From NCBI GenBank assembly GCA_958402445.1, contig CATXTO010000002.1, positions 97,504-161,503 on the forward strand: DNA of 64,000 nt, written 5' to 3'. Shown one piece after another: positions 33,274 through 41,695 of this stretch (position 1 is its first letter; each line of letters opens with the position of its first letter). Source of the DNA: an uncultured Eubacteriales bacterium (GTDB lineage: Bacteria > Bacillota > Clostridia > Oscillospirales > Oscillospiraceae). The position numbers were made by a program, and so were the translations under genes. The notes beneath the pieces are model-generated. The model had not been told where the DNA came from and did no database searches. It saw only the letters and a program-made list of their open reading frames with translations.

Positions 33274-33928
33274 GCTTCGCTTTCTCAAAGAGGGAAATGC
33301 TGTTTGGATTTCTCATCTGGACTTGATGCGGGTGTTCCAGCGGAGCTTTCGCCGCGGGGGGATTCTGTTGCGGCACAGTCAGGGTTTCACCCCCCGGCCC
33401 TATGTTTCCATTGCACTGCCACTGCCGGTGGGGACGGCCAGCCGCTGTGAACTGCTGGATTTTGATCTGTCTGAGGGGGACGGCACGCCGCTGGCCGAGA
33501 TTCCGGCGCGGCTGAATCAGACACTGCCGTCAGGTCTTACGGTTCTGGCGGCTTATGAGGAAGGCCGGAAGCTGCGGGAGCTGGCGCTGCTGGAGGCGGA
33601 ATTGGTCCTGGAGTATGACCAAGGTGTTCCCCCCGGTGCGGAAAAGGCGGTTATCAGTCTGATAGAACGGACAAGTCTTCCCGTCACAAAGCATACGAAA
33701 CGAGGTGTAGCGGAGCTGGACATTCGTCCTATGCTGCGCCGTCTGGACGCGCGGCAGACAGGAGAAGACGAACTCCGCGTCGTTTGCTGCGTCAGCGCTC
33801 AAAATCCAACCTTAAATCCCATGCTGTTGGCTGAGGCTGTACGGCTCTATCTCCCAGCTTATGCGCCCAATTTTTGTAAGGCCAGTCGCATAGAGATTCT
33901 GGATGCGTCCGAAAACCCATTCCGGTAG
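33266..33928 (+). CDS. TIGR03936 / DUF2344 radical SAM-associated protein
   Basis: 220-residue partner of the preceding radical SAM enzyme. Family landmarks are the N-terminal LRFLKEGNAVWISHLDLMRVFQRSFRRGGILLRHSQGFTPRPYVSIALPLPVG and the C-terminal NPMLLAEAV and ASRIEIL segments. In other bacteria the two are fused, which supports one joint function. It overlaps the upstream gene by 8 bases. Confidence 0.9.
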   Translation: MPRLRFLKEGNAVWISHLDLMRVFQRSFRRGGILLRHSQGFTPRPYVSIALPLPVGTASRCELLDFDLSEGDGTPLAEIPARLNQTLPSGLTVLAAYEEGRKLRELALLEAELVLEYDQGVPPGAEKAVISLIERTSLPVTKHTKRGVAELDIRPMLRRLDARQTGEDELRVVCCVSAQNPTLNPMLLAEAVRLYLPAYAPNFCKASRIEILDASENPFR

Positions 33929-34027
33929 TTTCTCAGTAGAGCCGCGAATATGCGGTGTTTTTTAATTGGATTTAGGTGAGAGGAAACGGTACCGGACAGA
34001 AAGTTATAGAATTTTGCGGATTGGGGC

Positions 34028-34056
34028 TTGCAATTTTCGCCAACCTGTGCTAGTAT
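34028..34056 (+). promoter_or_regulatory. Promoter of tRNA-Pro(GGG)
   Basis: TTGCAA (34028-34033), 17-nt spacer, TAGTAT (34051-34056), 26 bases before the tRNA. Confidence 0.65.
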
Positions 34057-34081
34057 AGTCGAGCGTTGAGTTGTTGCGCAT

Positions 34082-34158
34082 CCGGGTGTGGCGAAGTTTG
34101 GTATCGCGCTTGAATGGGGTTCAAGAGGCCGCTGGTTCGAATCCAGTCACTCGGACCA
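34082..34158 (+). tRNA. tRNA-Pro (anticodon GGG)
   Basis: 77-nt cloverleaf with encoded CCA. Acceptor CCGGGTG / CACTCGG; anticodon stem CTTGA / TCAAG with loop ATGGGGT, anticodon GGG; T-arm GCTGGTTCGAATCCAGT. Its 3' end CACTCGGACCA is the core of att-like site 1. Confidence 0.95.
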
Positions 34159-34165
34159 ACTCAGG

Positions 34166-34196
34166 AAAGACCGTCGACTTTTGTCGGCGGTCTTTT
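34166..34196 (+). terminator. tRNA-Pro(GGG) terminator
   Basis: AAAGACCGTCGAC / GTCGGCGGTCTTTT with a TTTT loop, 8 bases after the tRNA. Confidence 0.8.
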
Positions 34197-34328
34197 GCAA
34201 TGTCCGTGTTTATGTGGGTTTGTAGAACATCTAAAATAGAAAAATCCTATCTTTAGGGCAAATTTACTACCTGAAGCTATGGATATATGCTATAATTCTT
34301 TTAATACCAAGGTGGAGGTATAACAGTA

Positions 34329-36260
34329 ATGTACGATCGTGTAGAGTTTTTTGAATCAAATGATCTGTTATATGGACATAACTTAGTGAAAATCGAAACC
34401 TTGTCTATTCCCGATTATTTTAAAATAGATATTAATGATGCTATAGAGTTTTATGAGATTAAACGGTATTTTGATAACGGTACCAGAGCGAGCACATGGT
34501 CAGACAAAGATTTCCAAATATATCAAGAAAAAAGCAAAAAACTATATGAACTTACCATGCGTTTTTTTAATGCAATTGATGATACAACAGTCGTTCAGCA
34601 GTATTCATATGTTGAATTATCTTATCAAGAAGAATTCTGGACTTTATTTGACATTTGTAAGCTACCTCGTAAAATTTCAGATTGCGCTTTCGAGCATCTC
34701 ATTCATTCCCAAAGCATCACCTCATTTGATTTATTTCGGCATAATAGTATTGTTACACGCTATGGTACGATCCTGCGAAACTATATATTAGAATCTTTAA
34801 ACCACATTTCAATTTTAACACATGTGTATAATCAGGATTTTGTTTATGGTGAAAAACTGTTTTTGCCGAATGAGCTGTCTGGAATGGATATATGTTCATA
34901 TTTTGAAGAATATATTGAATCTGACTCTCCGAACCCAAATATACTGGATAAAATATTCCAAATGCACCCGTCACAGCGTTTCCCTGTCAGTGATGAGCTT
35001 CGCCTTAAAGCAAGACGGAGATATTCTAAAGAAATCGACAAACTTTCCCATAACAGCATTACAAAAGAATATGGAATTCAGCTTTCATTTGACACAAATC
35101 AAACGGAAGAGAAGAAAGCGGCGTATATTGGCGATAAGTTTTATATTTCATATAGTACCCAGTGGCTTCTCGATACATTAGATTTTCCAAGCATCTTAAA
35201 CAATTTTGTTTATATTTTTGAGTATGTAGATGTGCCGCAGATGAGGTTCCTGCATGTGAGTAAAGCATCAGACCTTGGAGCTCTTGAACAAGCTTTACTT
35301 CCATCCTCTTCTCGTATGTATCCATATGGTTCAGCTTTCGAATTTAAAAATAGTTTGGCTGAAATGCAGATGTATGAGTACTATAATTTTCTCAAAGCGA
35401 ATAGTATAAGGTTGGAAGATGTATTAAAATGGGTGTTTACCGAATACTTGCAAGCAGAGTACGATTGCCCTGAAATTCGTGTGCTTTTTCCAAGTGAAAA
35501 TACAACATACGCGGAAAAGTGTTTAGTAATCCTGCCAACAATCGAATCAATTATAAAGCAGTTTGCTCTATATGTAAAAAATGGAGAAATTGATTTTGAA
35601 TTAGTAAGTATGTCTACAGCGCCAATTAGATTAGCAGAGATACCAAGTCTGACAAAACGGAAGTATATATATGGGGCTGGAAGAGATTTTGAGCATATAA
35701 CCTTTTTGCTATTTTCGAATCAATGTTTACACAGCTACATACCACGCATTCACGAACAAGAAGAAAAATATGAATGCTTTTTTGACTTAATTCAGAATGA
35801 ATCAGTCTTTCTATCAGACTATAGGGAGAGAGAACACGCTTCTTTTAGGTATTTAAAAAATTTTGATTTAATATCAATAGCAGAAAACGGCCAAATTGTG
35901 CCGAAAAATATTAAAAGACTTACATTATTAAAAGATTTATATCGTAATGATGTCGTTAGTAAATGGCGTTACCCAGACGTAGCGCATATTGAAATACAAG
36001 ATTTATTAGAAAGAAATGTCCTAACAGAAAAAGATGGGTTGCTTTCTGTGCCTGAAACAAACTACTTAAACTACTTACTTAATCGTTCCGAATATGACAA
36101 TGGCTTGGAGATACGCAACAAATATGCACATGGTATTCAGCAAGTAAATATAAATGAAGCAGAACATCAACAGAATTATTTTACACTTTTGCGAATTTGT
36201 GTGCTTTTGGCAATCAAGATAAATGATGATTCTGAGTTAAAAGAAATTTCCGAAAAATAA
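34329..36260 (+). CDS. Unknown 643-residue protein with a C-terminal HEPN-like motif
   Basis: Not a family I can name. The protein is AT-rich in codon use, unlike its surroundings, and has no signal peptide or membrane segment. Most of it is helical with aromatic residues. The C-terminus reads GLEIRNKYAHG followed by a helix HQQNYFTLLRICVLLAIKI; RNKYAH fits the RxxxxH motif of HEPN ribonucleases and resembles the end of DUF4209-type proteins. GGTGGAGG lies 10 bases before ATG 34329, and an extended -10 (TGCTATAAT, 34288-34296) precedes it. As cargo of a tRNA-borne cassette with a HEPN-like motif, an anti-phage or toxin role is a reasonable guess. Confidence 0.6.
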   Translation: MYDRVEFFESNDLLYGHNLVKIETLSIPDYFKIDINDAIEFYEIKRYFDNGTRASTWSDKDFQIYQEKSKKLYELTMRFFNAIDDTTVVQQYSYVELSYQEEFWTLFDICKLPRKISDCAFEHLIHSQSITSFDLFRHNSIVTRYGTILRNYILESLNHISILTHVYNQDFVYGEKLFLPNELSGMDICSYFEEYIESDSPNPNILDKIFQMHPSQRFPVSDELRLKARRRYSKEIDKLSHNSITKEYGIQLSFDTNQTEEKKAAYIGDKFYISYSTQWLLDTLDFPSILNNFVYIFEYVDVPQMRFLHVSKASDLGALEQALLPSSSRMYPYGSAFEFKNSLAEMQMYEYYNFLKANSIRLEDVLKWVFTEYLQAEYDCPEIRVLFPSENTTYAEKCLVILPTIESIIKQFALYVKNGEIDFELVSMSTAPIRLAEIPSLTKRKYIYGAGRDFEHITFLLFSNQCLHSYIPRIHEQEEKYECFFDLIQNESVFLSDYREREHASFRYLKNFDLISIAENGQIVPKNIKRLTLLKDLYRNDVVSKWRYPDVAHIEIQDLLERNVLTEKDGLLSVPETNYLNYLLNRSEYDNGLEIRNKYAHGIQQVNINEAEHQQNYFTLLRICVLLAIKINDDSELKEISEK

Positions 36261-36302
36261 TACGAAAGATAAGTTATAAGCTCTACAGTCATCAAAAAAT
36301 AT

Positions 36303-37276
36303 AATCACTTTTTGAAGACGAATTCACCTTTGATTTCTGTTTTGATGGAATTGAAAAAGGCAGTGTGGTGGCGGTTTCCACCTACATGGCATCCGAACAC
36401 GATAACCGGCAGAATCAGAAGGAATGGTTTATGGCTGGTTACAATGAAATGTTGCACCGCATTGAGCCGGAAAAAATTATCTGCTACAACACGCCGTTTC
36501 CCGAGATGCAGGGCAATATCGTGTACGTGGACTATGAGCGCAGTTCCTGGAAATACATGAGCTATGAGCGAGGTTTTCGAAAAGAAGATCTGGACGCGTT
36601 CAAATTTGGTGGTACACCAAATCTAAATCGTGATACAATAGAACCGTTCCTAATTGGTGGCCATTCATCCAAGGGCGGCGGCAGCGCTTATGGCGGAGAA
36701 ATCAGACCAACAAAGCCAGAAGATGAGCGTTTCTGGGGAAAGCCGGGCGAAACAAAATATTCCTATACTTCAAAAGGGGAGCTTATTGAAACACTGATTG
36801 GTCCGGACGGAAAAGCGTATTTGGAAATTCACCATACAGACCATGGCTTCCCCAAGTACCATGAAGTCCCACACCAACATACCATCATTTGGGAACAGTC
36901 GGGCTTTCACTTTGGCAAAGAGCAGACTGTCAAGAACTTTCTGTACGGGAGGAGCACTAAAATGGCTACATGGGTGGGCACAAACAGCTTTGAAGATAAT
37001 CGGTTTAAAACTATCAGCGATTTCAAGCAGTGCATGCGGCGCGGCGGAGAGGTTCAATTTGAATGGAACGGCGTTATGTACTGCTGCTTTGGCAGCATTC
37101 CCCCCCTAGCAGGCGCAGCGCCTAAAATGGTGATCTGTCAAGCAGGCTCCGTGGAAGTAAACACTCGTACTGAGCAGTGGTGTGATACCGCCGACGAAAT
37201 TCTGGAGTATATGGTTGGCAGTGATCGTCTGCGTGATGTCATCACCCAAGTCAAGGTGTGGGAGCGCACGATTTAA
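36303..37276 (+). pseudogene. DUF4417-headed toxin-like gene, copy 3, 5'-truncated
   Basis: From about 36318 the DNA matches copy 2 almost base for base, starting inside the DUF4417 domain (EFTFDFCFDGIEKGSVVAVSTYM), so the first 140 or so residues and the start are missing. A TAA lies just upstream of the junction (about 36300). The C-terminal part is again different: GGGSAYGGEIRPTKPEDERFWGKPGETKYSY, HHTDHGFPKYHEVPHQHTIIW, then the shared tail FKTISDFKQCMRRGGEVQFEWNG ... RLRDVITQVKVWERTI. It may serve as a silent donor of an alternative C-terminal tip. Confidence 0.75.
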
Positions 37277-37329
37277 GATAAAGCCTCTTGCTGACAGCCT
37301 ACAAACCATTGGTATTACTTTGGTTTCCT

Positions 37330-37354
37330 AGATCCTATAATTCCACTCCGACCA
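37330..37354 (+). repeat. att-like site 5 (tRNA-Pro tail)
   Basis: AGATCCTATAATTC followed by CACTCCGACCA (core 37344-37354), equal to the last 11 bases of tRNA-Pro(CGG). Confidence 0.78.
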
Positions 37355-37409
37355 TGTGGAGTGTCCTTATAGGATTTGAGTATCCTATCAAGGAAACTCC
37401 GCATTTTTT
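37355..37409 (+). terminator. Terminator behind att-like site 5
   Basis: TGTGGAGT (37355-37362) with ACTCCGCA (37396-37403), inner arms TCCTT-ATAGGAT with ATCCTAT-AAGGA, followed by TTTTTT. Confidence 0.75.
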
Positions 37410-37413
37410 ATGC

Positions 37414-37758
37414 TCAAAAATAGGTCACGCCTTTGTCGCTGAACAGGCACCGTTCCTTAATACAAAGGAGCTTGACCTTGTGCCGGGTAAGCTGGTCGAT
37501 ATACCCTTGGGTCATCCCCCACTCCCGGCCTATCCGGGTCAGACTATGGACTAACACCACATCTACCTTGCCAGCGAGAACGGCCTGTGTGACCTTTTCC
37601 AAGCACGGGCGGTCAGGGGTCAGCCCGCTGCCGTATTCGTCCGCAGCGCCGATAATGGTATATCCCGCCCGCTTTGCGTAGAGCTGGAGCAGAAACCGCT
37701 GGTGTTCCAATGCAAAGGTATCGTCATGGGCAACACGGCAATAGAGAAATGCTCTCAT
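37414..37758 (-). CDS. Resolvase-domain protein without the catalytic serine
   Basis: 114 residues beginning MRAFLYCRVAHDDTF, i.e. the start of a serine-recombinase catalytic domain, but with Ala where YCRVS has the nucleophile. The rest of the fold is clear: GYTIIGAADEYGSGLTPDRPCLEKVTQAVLAGKVDVVLVHSLTRIGREW. There is no DNA-binding C-terminus. ATG 37758 follows AAAGGTGGTG. It lies directly downstream of the large recombinase gene on the same strand, a usual arrangement in clostridial elements, and may be an accessory or regulatory factor. No recombinase activity is expected. Confidence 0.7.
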   Translation of the reverse strand: MRAFLYCRVAHDDTFALEHQRFLLQLYAKRAGYTIIGAADEYGSGLTPDRPCLEKVTQAVLAGKVDVVLVHSLTRIGREWGMTQGYIDQLTRHKVKLLCIKERCLFSDKGVTYF

Positions 37759-37772
37759 ATCCCACACCACCT

Positions 37773-39385
37773 TTACACCGCCGGGGCGTAGCTGACAGCT
37801 ATGCCTTTTCTTATCCGCATGGTAATGTCGGCCTCCGGGATTTTCCGGCGTTCTGGCACGTCAAAGGCCCCGATGCAGTTGTAGTAAATAACGACCCGCT
37901 GGGTGGTGACACCGCCATGCTTTTCCGCGTGGTACACGTCGATGTGGTCGATCAGCTCCGCCGCCATGCGCTGGTTGATCTTTTCGGCGTTGGTATAGCG
38001 CCGGACAGCTTCAAGAAAATGGTCAACGTCCATCCGCTTGCCCTCCGACTTTTTCAGCTCCAGCCGCAGGGCCTTGATCTTTTTCGCGTTCTCGCCCTGC
38101 TCCTGCTCGTATCGCTTGGATATTTTGGCAAACCGGGTATCGTCGATTTTCCCCGCCACATTGTCCTCGTAAAGCCGCTCAAAGAGCACATCCAATTCCT
38201 TATCCCGCGCCAGCAGTCCATCCAGCTCCCGCTGCTTCCGCGCCCGGTCGTTTTCAGCGACTTTCGCAGAGCGGCCCATCATGGCCTTGATAAAGTCGCC
38301 CTCGTACTCGTTGGCAAAAGCGGCCAGCCGCCTCACCTCATACAGCACGACCTGCTCCAGGAAGTCCAGCCGGATATCGTGCGTTTGGAGCATTTGCGAA
38401 GCCCGGAATTGTGGTTTTGACAGCTAAAGAACTTGATGTCATGGTTGCCCTGGTTAAAGTGAAAGTTTAAGTTTCCACCGCACTCCGGGCATTTCAGCAG
38501 GCCAGAGAACACACTGCGCTCCTGGGTGACGGTGGACCGCTTGCGGCGGGTGCCCTTTTTCATGCTCTGTACCTTTTCCCAGGTGGCCCGGTCGATGATC
38601 GCCTCATGGATATTGAGGATAATCGCCCGGTTTTCCTCGGGATTTTCAATGCAGCGTTTTATTTTATAGGACTTGGAGTAGCTTTTGAAGTTGATGATAT
38701 CCCCGCAGTATTCCTGCAAGGTGAGGATTTTCTTAATGGTGGTATGCCCCCATTTGGTAGGCTCCAGCGTGCTTTTAGAGCCACCCCGGTTTGTCCCCTT
38801 GCTCTGCCAGTAGAAGGTGGAATTGCAAATCCCGTCCGCTCCCAATGCGGTACCAATTTCAGCCAACCCATAGCCCTCCAGAGCCATGCGATAGATGCGG
38901 CGTACATTTTCAGCGGCCTCCGGGTCAATCACCCAAAACCGGGGATCGTCCAGGTTCTTGATGTAGCCATAGGGCGGCGGAGACAGCGGGATACCGGAAT
39001 TGCCTTTTATCTTGTTGACGATCCGGCGCTTCTTGGAGATGTCCTTGGCGTACCACTCGTTCATAATATTGCGGAACGGGGTGAACTCATTTTCGCCCTC
39101 ATCGCTGTCCACGCCGTCGGCCACGGCCACCAGCCGCACGTCATGCTGGGGAAAAAACTCCTCGGTGAGCTTACCCACCTCGATGTAGTTGCGGCCCAGA
39201 CGAGAAAGGTCTTTCACAAACACCGCCGAGATGTACCCGGCCTCAATGGCCGCCAGCATTTTTTGAAAGTCCTCACGCTTCATGGTCGTGCCCGTGATCC
39301 CGTCATCCACGAAAAACAGGGTATCTGTATACCCCTTTTCCTTGGCGGCCTTTTGGAATATCCTTTTCTGAGAGCTACTATGTAA
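37773..39385 (-). pseudogene. TnpX-like large serine recombinase, main part, frameshifted
   Basis: Minus-strand frame from about 39385 reads SQKRIFQKAAKEKGYTDTLFFVDDGITGTTMKRED ... VKDLSRLGRNY, the recombinase domain NEWYAKDISKKRRIVNKIKGNSG, and a zinc ribbon CPECGGNL...FFSCQNH. Near 38390 the frame shifts (RKCSK then THDIRLDFLEQVVLYEV in the other frame), and the coiled-coil C-terminus continues to 37773. The first 35 residues with the catalytic serine are missing here; they are found at 40766-40873, so an insertion of about 1.38 kb split the gene. Confidence 0.85.
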
Positions 39386-39794
39386 AGGGTGGTTTCTCCC
39401 ATCTAATACATATGTAGACTGCGGCTCATTTGTGGAAGGATTTGTCAGCAGCTTTGTGGGAAGGAGGGCAAGAATTAACCCGGCAAAGGGACCGGGGAAA
39501 GTAACGATTTCGGCCTTTGTGAGCCTTGATTTGCAAGGCTTTCAAAGGCCGATTTTCGCAAGGGAATGTAATTTGACATTGAAGGGCAATTTTAATTGTA
39601 GCAGCGTTACATTCACAGGCAGAAATGACTGGCAGGGAGTAGCAGAACGGACAGCGCCCGTCAAGGCTGAAATGAACGGGCTTGCGCCAGGCCTTGACCG
39701 CCGCCGTCCGCCCTGCTGGTAGGTCATCAAGAGGTGCGACAGCCCGGAGTGCTACCGCACCTCCGATATTATCAGCCACACAAACTTGAAGTTG

Positions 39795-40475
39795 TCAGCG
39801 GATCACCTTATAACGCAATCTGAGATAGGAGTCCTCCAAAACCACACACTCCTGTAATTTCAACACGCCCAAGTGTGATAATTCGCTGTCTGATAGAAGA
39901 GATTTTCCGTCAATCAGAGTGGATGTGTCCTTGCCGCCAATTAGAATAGGGGCAACGACAATATCGATATAATCAAACAGTTTTTCCCGAAGAAACAACC
40001 CGTTTAATGTGCCGCCGGTTTGTATGGTAATCCTTTGACAGCCATATTCCGACTTGAGTTTTACAAGCGCATCCGTCAAAGACAACTCGCTTTGATAGAT
40101 AATGTGAAGGTTGTCTTCGTTCACCTGAAAAGCCGGATGGTCTGTATTGGATGTGACCAACACAAATTCTTTTGACAGGGCGCAAAAATAACGAACACCA
40201 TGTTCGGTTAAGTGATTGTTGTCGATTATCACAAAGGAAACCGGTGTCTTGTCTGGCAGTTTCTTCGTGTTAACGCCCATCTTCTCCTGAACTCTACCGG
40301 AGTTGAGCGACCATAAATCGGTTGTCTGCTCTATCTCATAATACTGGTGCAGTCCTTCCTGAACGCCCGCAATTTTAGGAAAATCCATGTCCATATCTAA
40401 ATCATCTGTTGCGCCTGTGGTAATTTTCCCATCAACAGACATAAGCATAAATAGTGTTGCAATAGGTCTTTCCAT
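39795..40475 (-). CDS. RibD C-terminal / dihydrofolate-reductase-like protein
   Basis: 226-residue NADPH-dependent reductase fold: MERPIATLFMLMSVDGKITTG at the N-terminus (substrate and cofactor strand), SLNSGRVQEKM, then the ITIQTGGTLNGLFLREKLFDYIDIVVAPILIGGKDT cofactor loop typical of RibD_C enzymes. GGAGG lies 7 bases before ATG 40475. There is no deaminase domain, so it is not a full riboflavin enzyme; relatives include diaminohydroxyphosphoribosylaminopyrimidine reductases and DHFR-like resistance proteins. Its role here is unknown. Confidence 0.85.
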   Translation of the reverse strand: MERPIATLFMLMSVDGKITTGATDDLDMDMDFPKIAGVQEGLHQYYEIEQTTDLWSLNSGRVQEKMGVNTKKLPDKTPVSFVIIDNNHLTEHGVRYFCALSKEFVLVTSNTDHPAFQVNEDNLHIIYQSELSLTDALVKLKSEYGCQRITIQTGGTLNGLFLREKLFDYIDIVVAPILIGGKDTSTLIDGKSLLSDSELSHLGVLKLQECVVLEDSYLRLRYKVIR

Positions 40476-40512
40476 TCTGTTCCTCCAAATTCCCTTTTGT
40501 CTAACTGCCCTG

Positions 40513-40541
40513 ATTATAGCATGAGGCCAGCAGAATGACAA
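40513..40541 (-). promoter_or_regulatory. Promoter of the RibD/DHFR-like gene
   Basis: Minus strand TTGTCA (40541-40536), 17-nt spacer, perfect TATAAT (40518-40513), about 38 bases before the start. Confidence 0.75.
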
Positions 40542-40765
40542 CAATGAGTTACCCATCCCAAGGGCGCACTTACTCACCACCACCCCAAGGGGTGGCGGTG
40601 GTACTGCCTTGTGGCAGTCGTGCGCTCTCCGAGGGGCGAGGACGTCACGCCGATCCGAGCGGCATAGCGTCCCTTTTTCGGCTCAGTTTCCCACGCTGGG
40701 AGCGTGCCAATACTGCCCGAAAAAGAAAGTGTTACGATTTGCAAAAAGACCTCTTGACAAATCGC

Positions 40766-40873
40766 TTATTGATTGCTGATGCTGTTGTACTCCGTGTCCA
40801 TGTTATCGTCAAGGCTCAGACGGCAGTACAGGACCGCTGTGCCCATTGTGTGGTTCTTGCTTGACTGTTTCAA
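40766..40873 (-). pseudogene. Severed N-terminus of the TnpX-like recombinase
   Basis: TTG 40873 behind GGAAAGGAGG starts LKQSSKNHTMGTAVLYCRLSLDDNMDTEYNSISNQ and then stops (TAA 40766). It holds the catalytic serine (YCRLS) and ends exactly where the homologous frame resumes at 39385. It is the missing 5' end of the recombinase gene. Confidence 0.85.
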
Positions 40874-40966
40874 AACGTCCTCCTTTCCAGCCGTCAAGCA
40901 AGAGGTTTTATCCTACTTATATGACACCTCTGCCGACCGGCCATGTTAAGGATGCCTCGAAAACAC

Positions 40967-41109
40967 CTATGCTGGCTCCAGCTCGGCCAGCATGAGCTCA
41001 AGAGAATGTCACGCAACGGTTCACCGTCCTCCTTGTAAACGGGCGTGACAACAAACTTAATTTTATACACCTGATAGATGTATTCTTCCTTTTCAGCGGT
41101 ATGGGTCAT
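40967..41109 (-). pseudogene. tnpW-like gene, frameshifted
   Basis: ATG 41109 behind AGGAGGATGCT starts MTHTAEKEEYIYQVYKIKFVVTPVYKEDGEPLRDILL, the TnpW signature of Tn4451-like elements. A one-base shift at about 41000 leaves the normal ending LELMLAELEPA-stop (40967) in another frame. TnpW lies just upstream of the recombinase gene in such elements, as here. Confidence 0.7.
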
Positions 41110-41695
41110 AGCATCCTCCTTTCCCGTGATTATGAAACCGCCATCCCCCTTGTCCCGTGGGGAAACGTCAAAGGGCGGCGAAAGGCCCGCCGCCCTTTGA
41201 CCTTCCCCCACCTCTGGCCTGGATGGCCAGAAGCAGGGGCGGTGTTATTCCATTTTGATCTGTAAACACAAGGAGTCGGCCCGCCGGGCTAATTTGGGCT
41301 GTCACAAGACAGAACGGCCCCAAAGTGGACGGTCTCCGGTTGGTCTGAATGTGCGCCGTATTTGCCACGCATCCCCGGCGCGGGGAGCATATCAGGCTGC
41401 AATGGCTTCGGCTGTCATAGCTCCCACCAGTATCGCTGCCTCGCCGTCACAAGCTCAATATCCCTCGCTTCTGCCTTGCGGCAAAAGCCCCTTCATTTTG
41501 CTGTTCCGGCTCCTCCCGGCAAATTATATAATTCGTATACCAATTTTTTTAAAAAAACCGACGGCTTTGATTTCGCAAAAGCCGCCGTCAAATAGGTGTA
41601 AAGATATATCTGCTGGACGACGTCTTTTTTCTTTTGCCGTCGTGCGGCAGTTTTAGCGTTATAACGTGATGCTCTTTGTTTTATGGGGAGGAGCC
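41110..41695. other. Intergenic stretch upstream of tnpW
   Basis: It holds a perfect GC-rich hairpin AAAGGGCGGC / GCCGCCCTTT (about 41169-41199) and, near the ABC permease stop, GACGGC...GCCGTC at about 41560-41589, a likely terminator for the ABC operon. No gene supported. Confidence 0.45.

Larger units (their letters stand above)
34159..37354 (+). mobile_element. Cassette integrated behind tRNA-Pro(GGG)
   Basis: 3.2 kb between the tRNA 3' end and att-like site 5. It begins with the tRNA terminator, carries the AT-rich HEPN-like gene and a truncated third DUF4417 toxin-like gene, and ends AGATCCTATAATTC-CACTCCGACCA followed by a terminator. The plan mirrors the array at 25.2-28.7 kb in the opposite orientation. 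Confidence 0.68.
39386..40765. mobile_element. Insertion that splits the recombinase gene
   Basis: 1.38-kb segment lying exactly between codons for SISNQ (40766) and QKRIF (39385) of the TnpX-like gene. It carries the RibD/DHFR-like gene with its own promoter. 39386-39794 has no supported gene; a 96-codon plus-strand frame there is of doubtful reality. 40542-40765 has hairpins (CACCACCCC / GGGGTGGCGGTGG, ACTGCC / GGCAGT) but no gene. No transposase and no clear terminal repeats were found. Confidence 0.6.

Noticed and set aside
39432..39722. 96-codon plus-strand frame
   Set aside because: Similar frames turn up often next to clostridial elements, but codon use is poor, there is no ribosome site and no domain can be seen.
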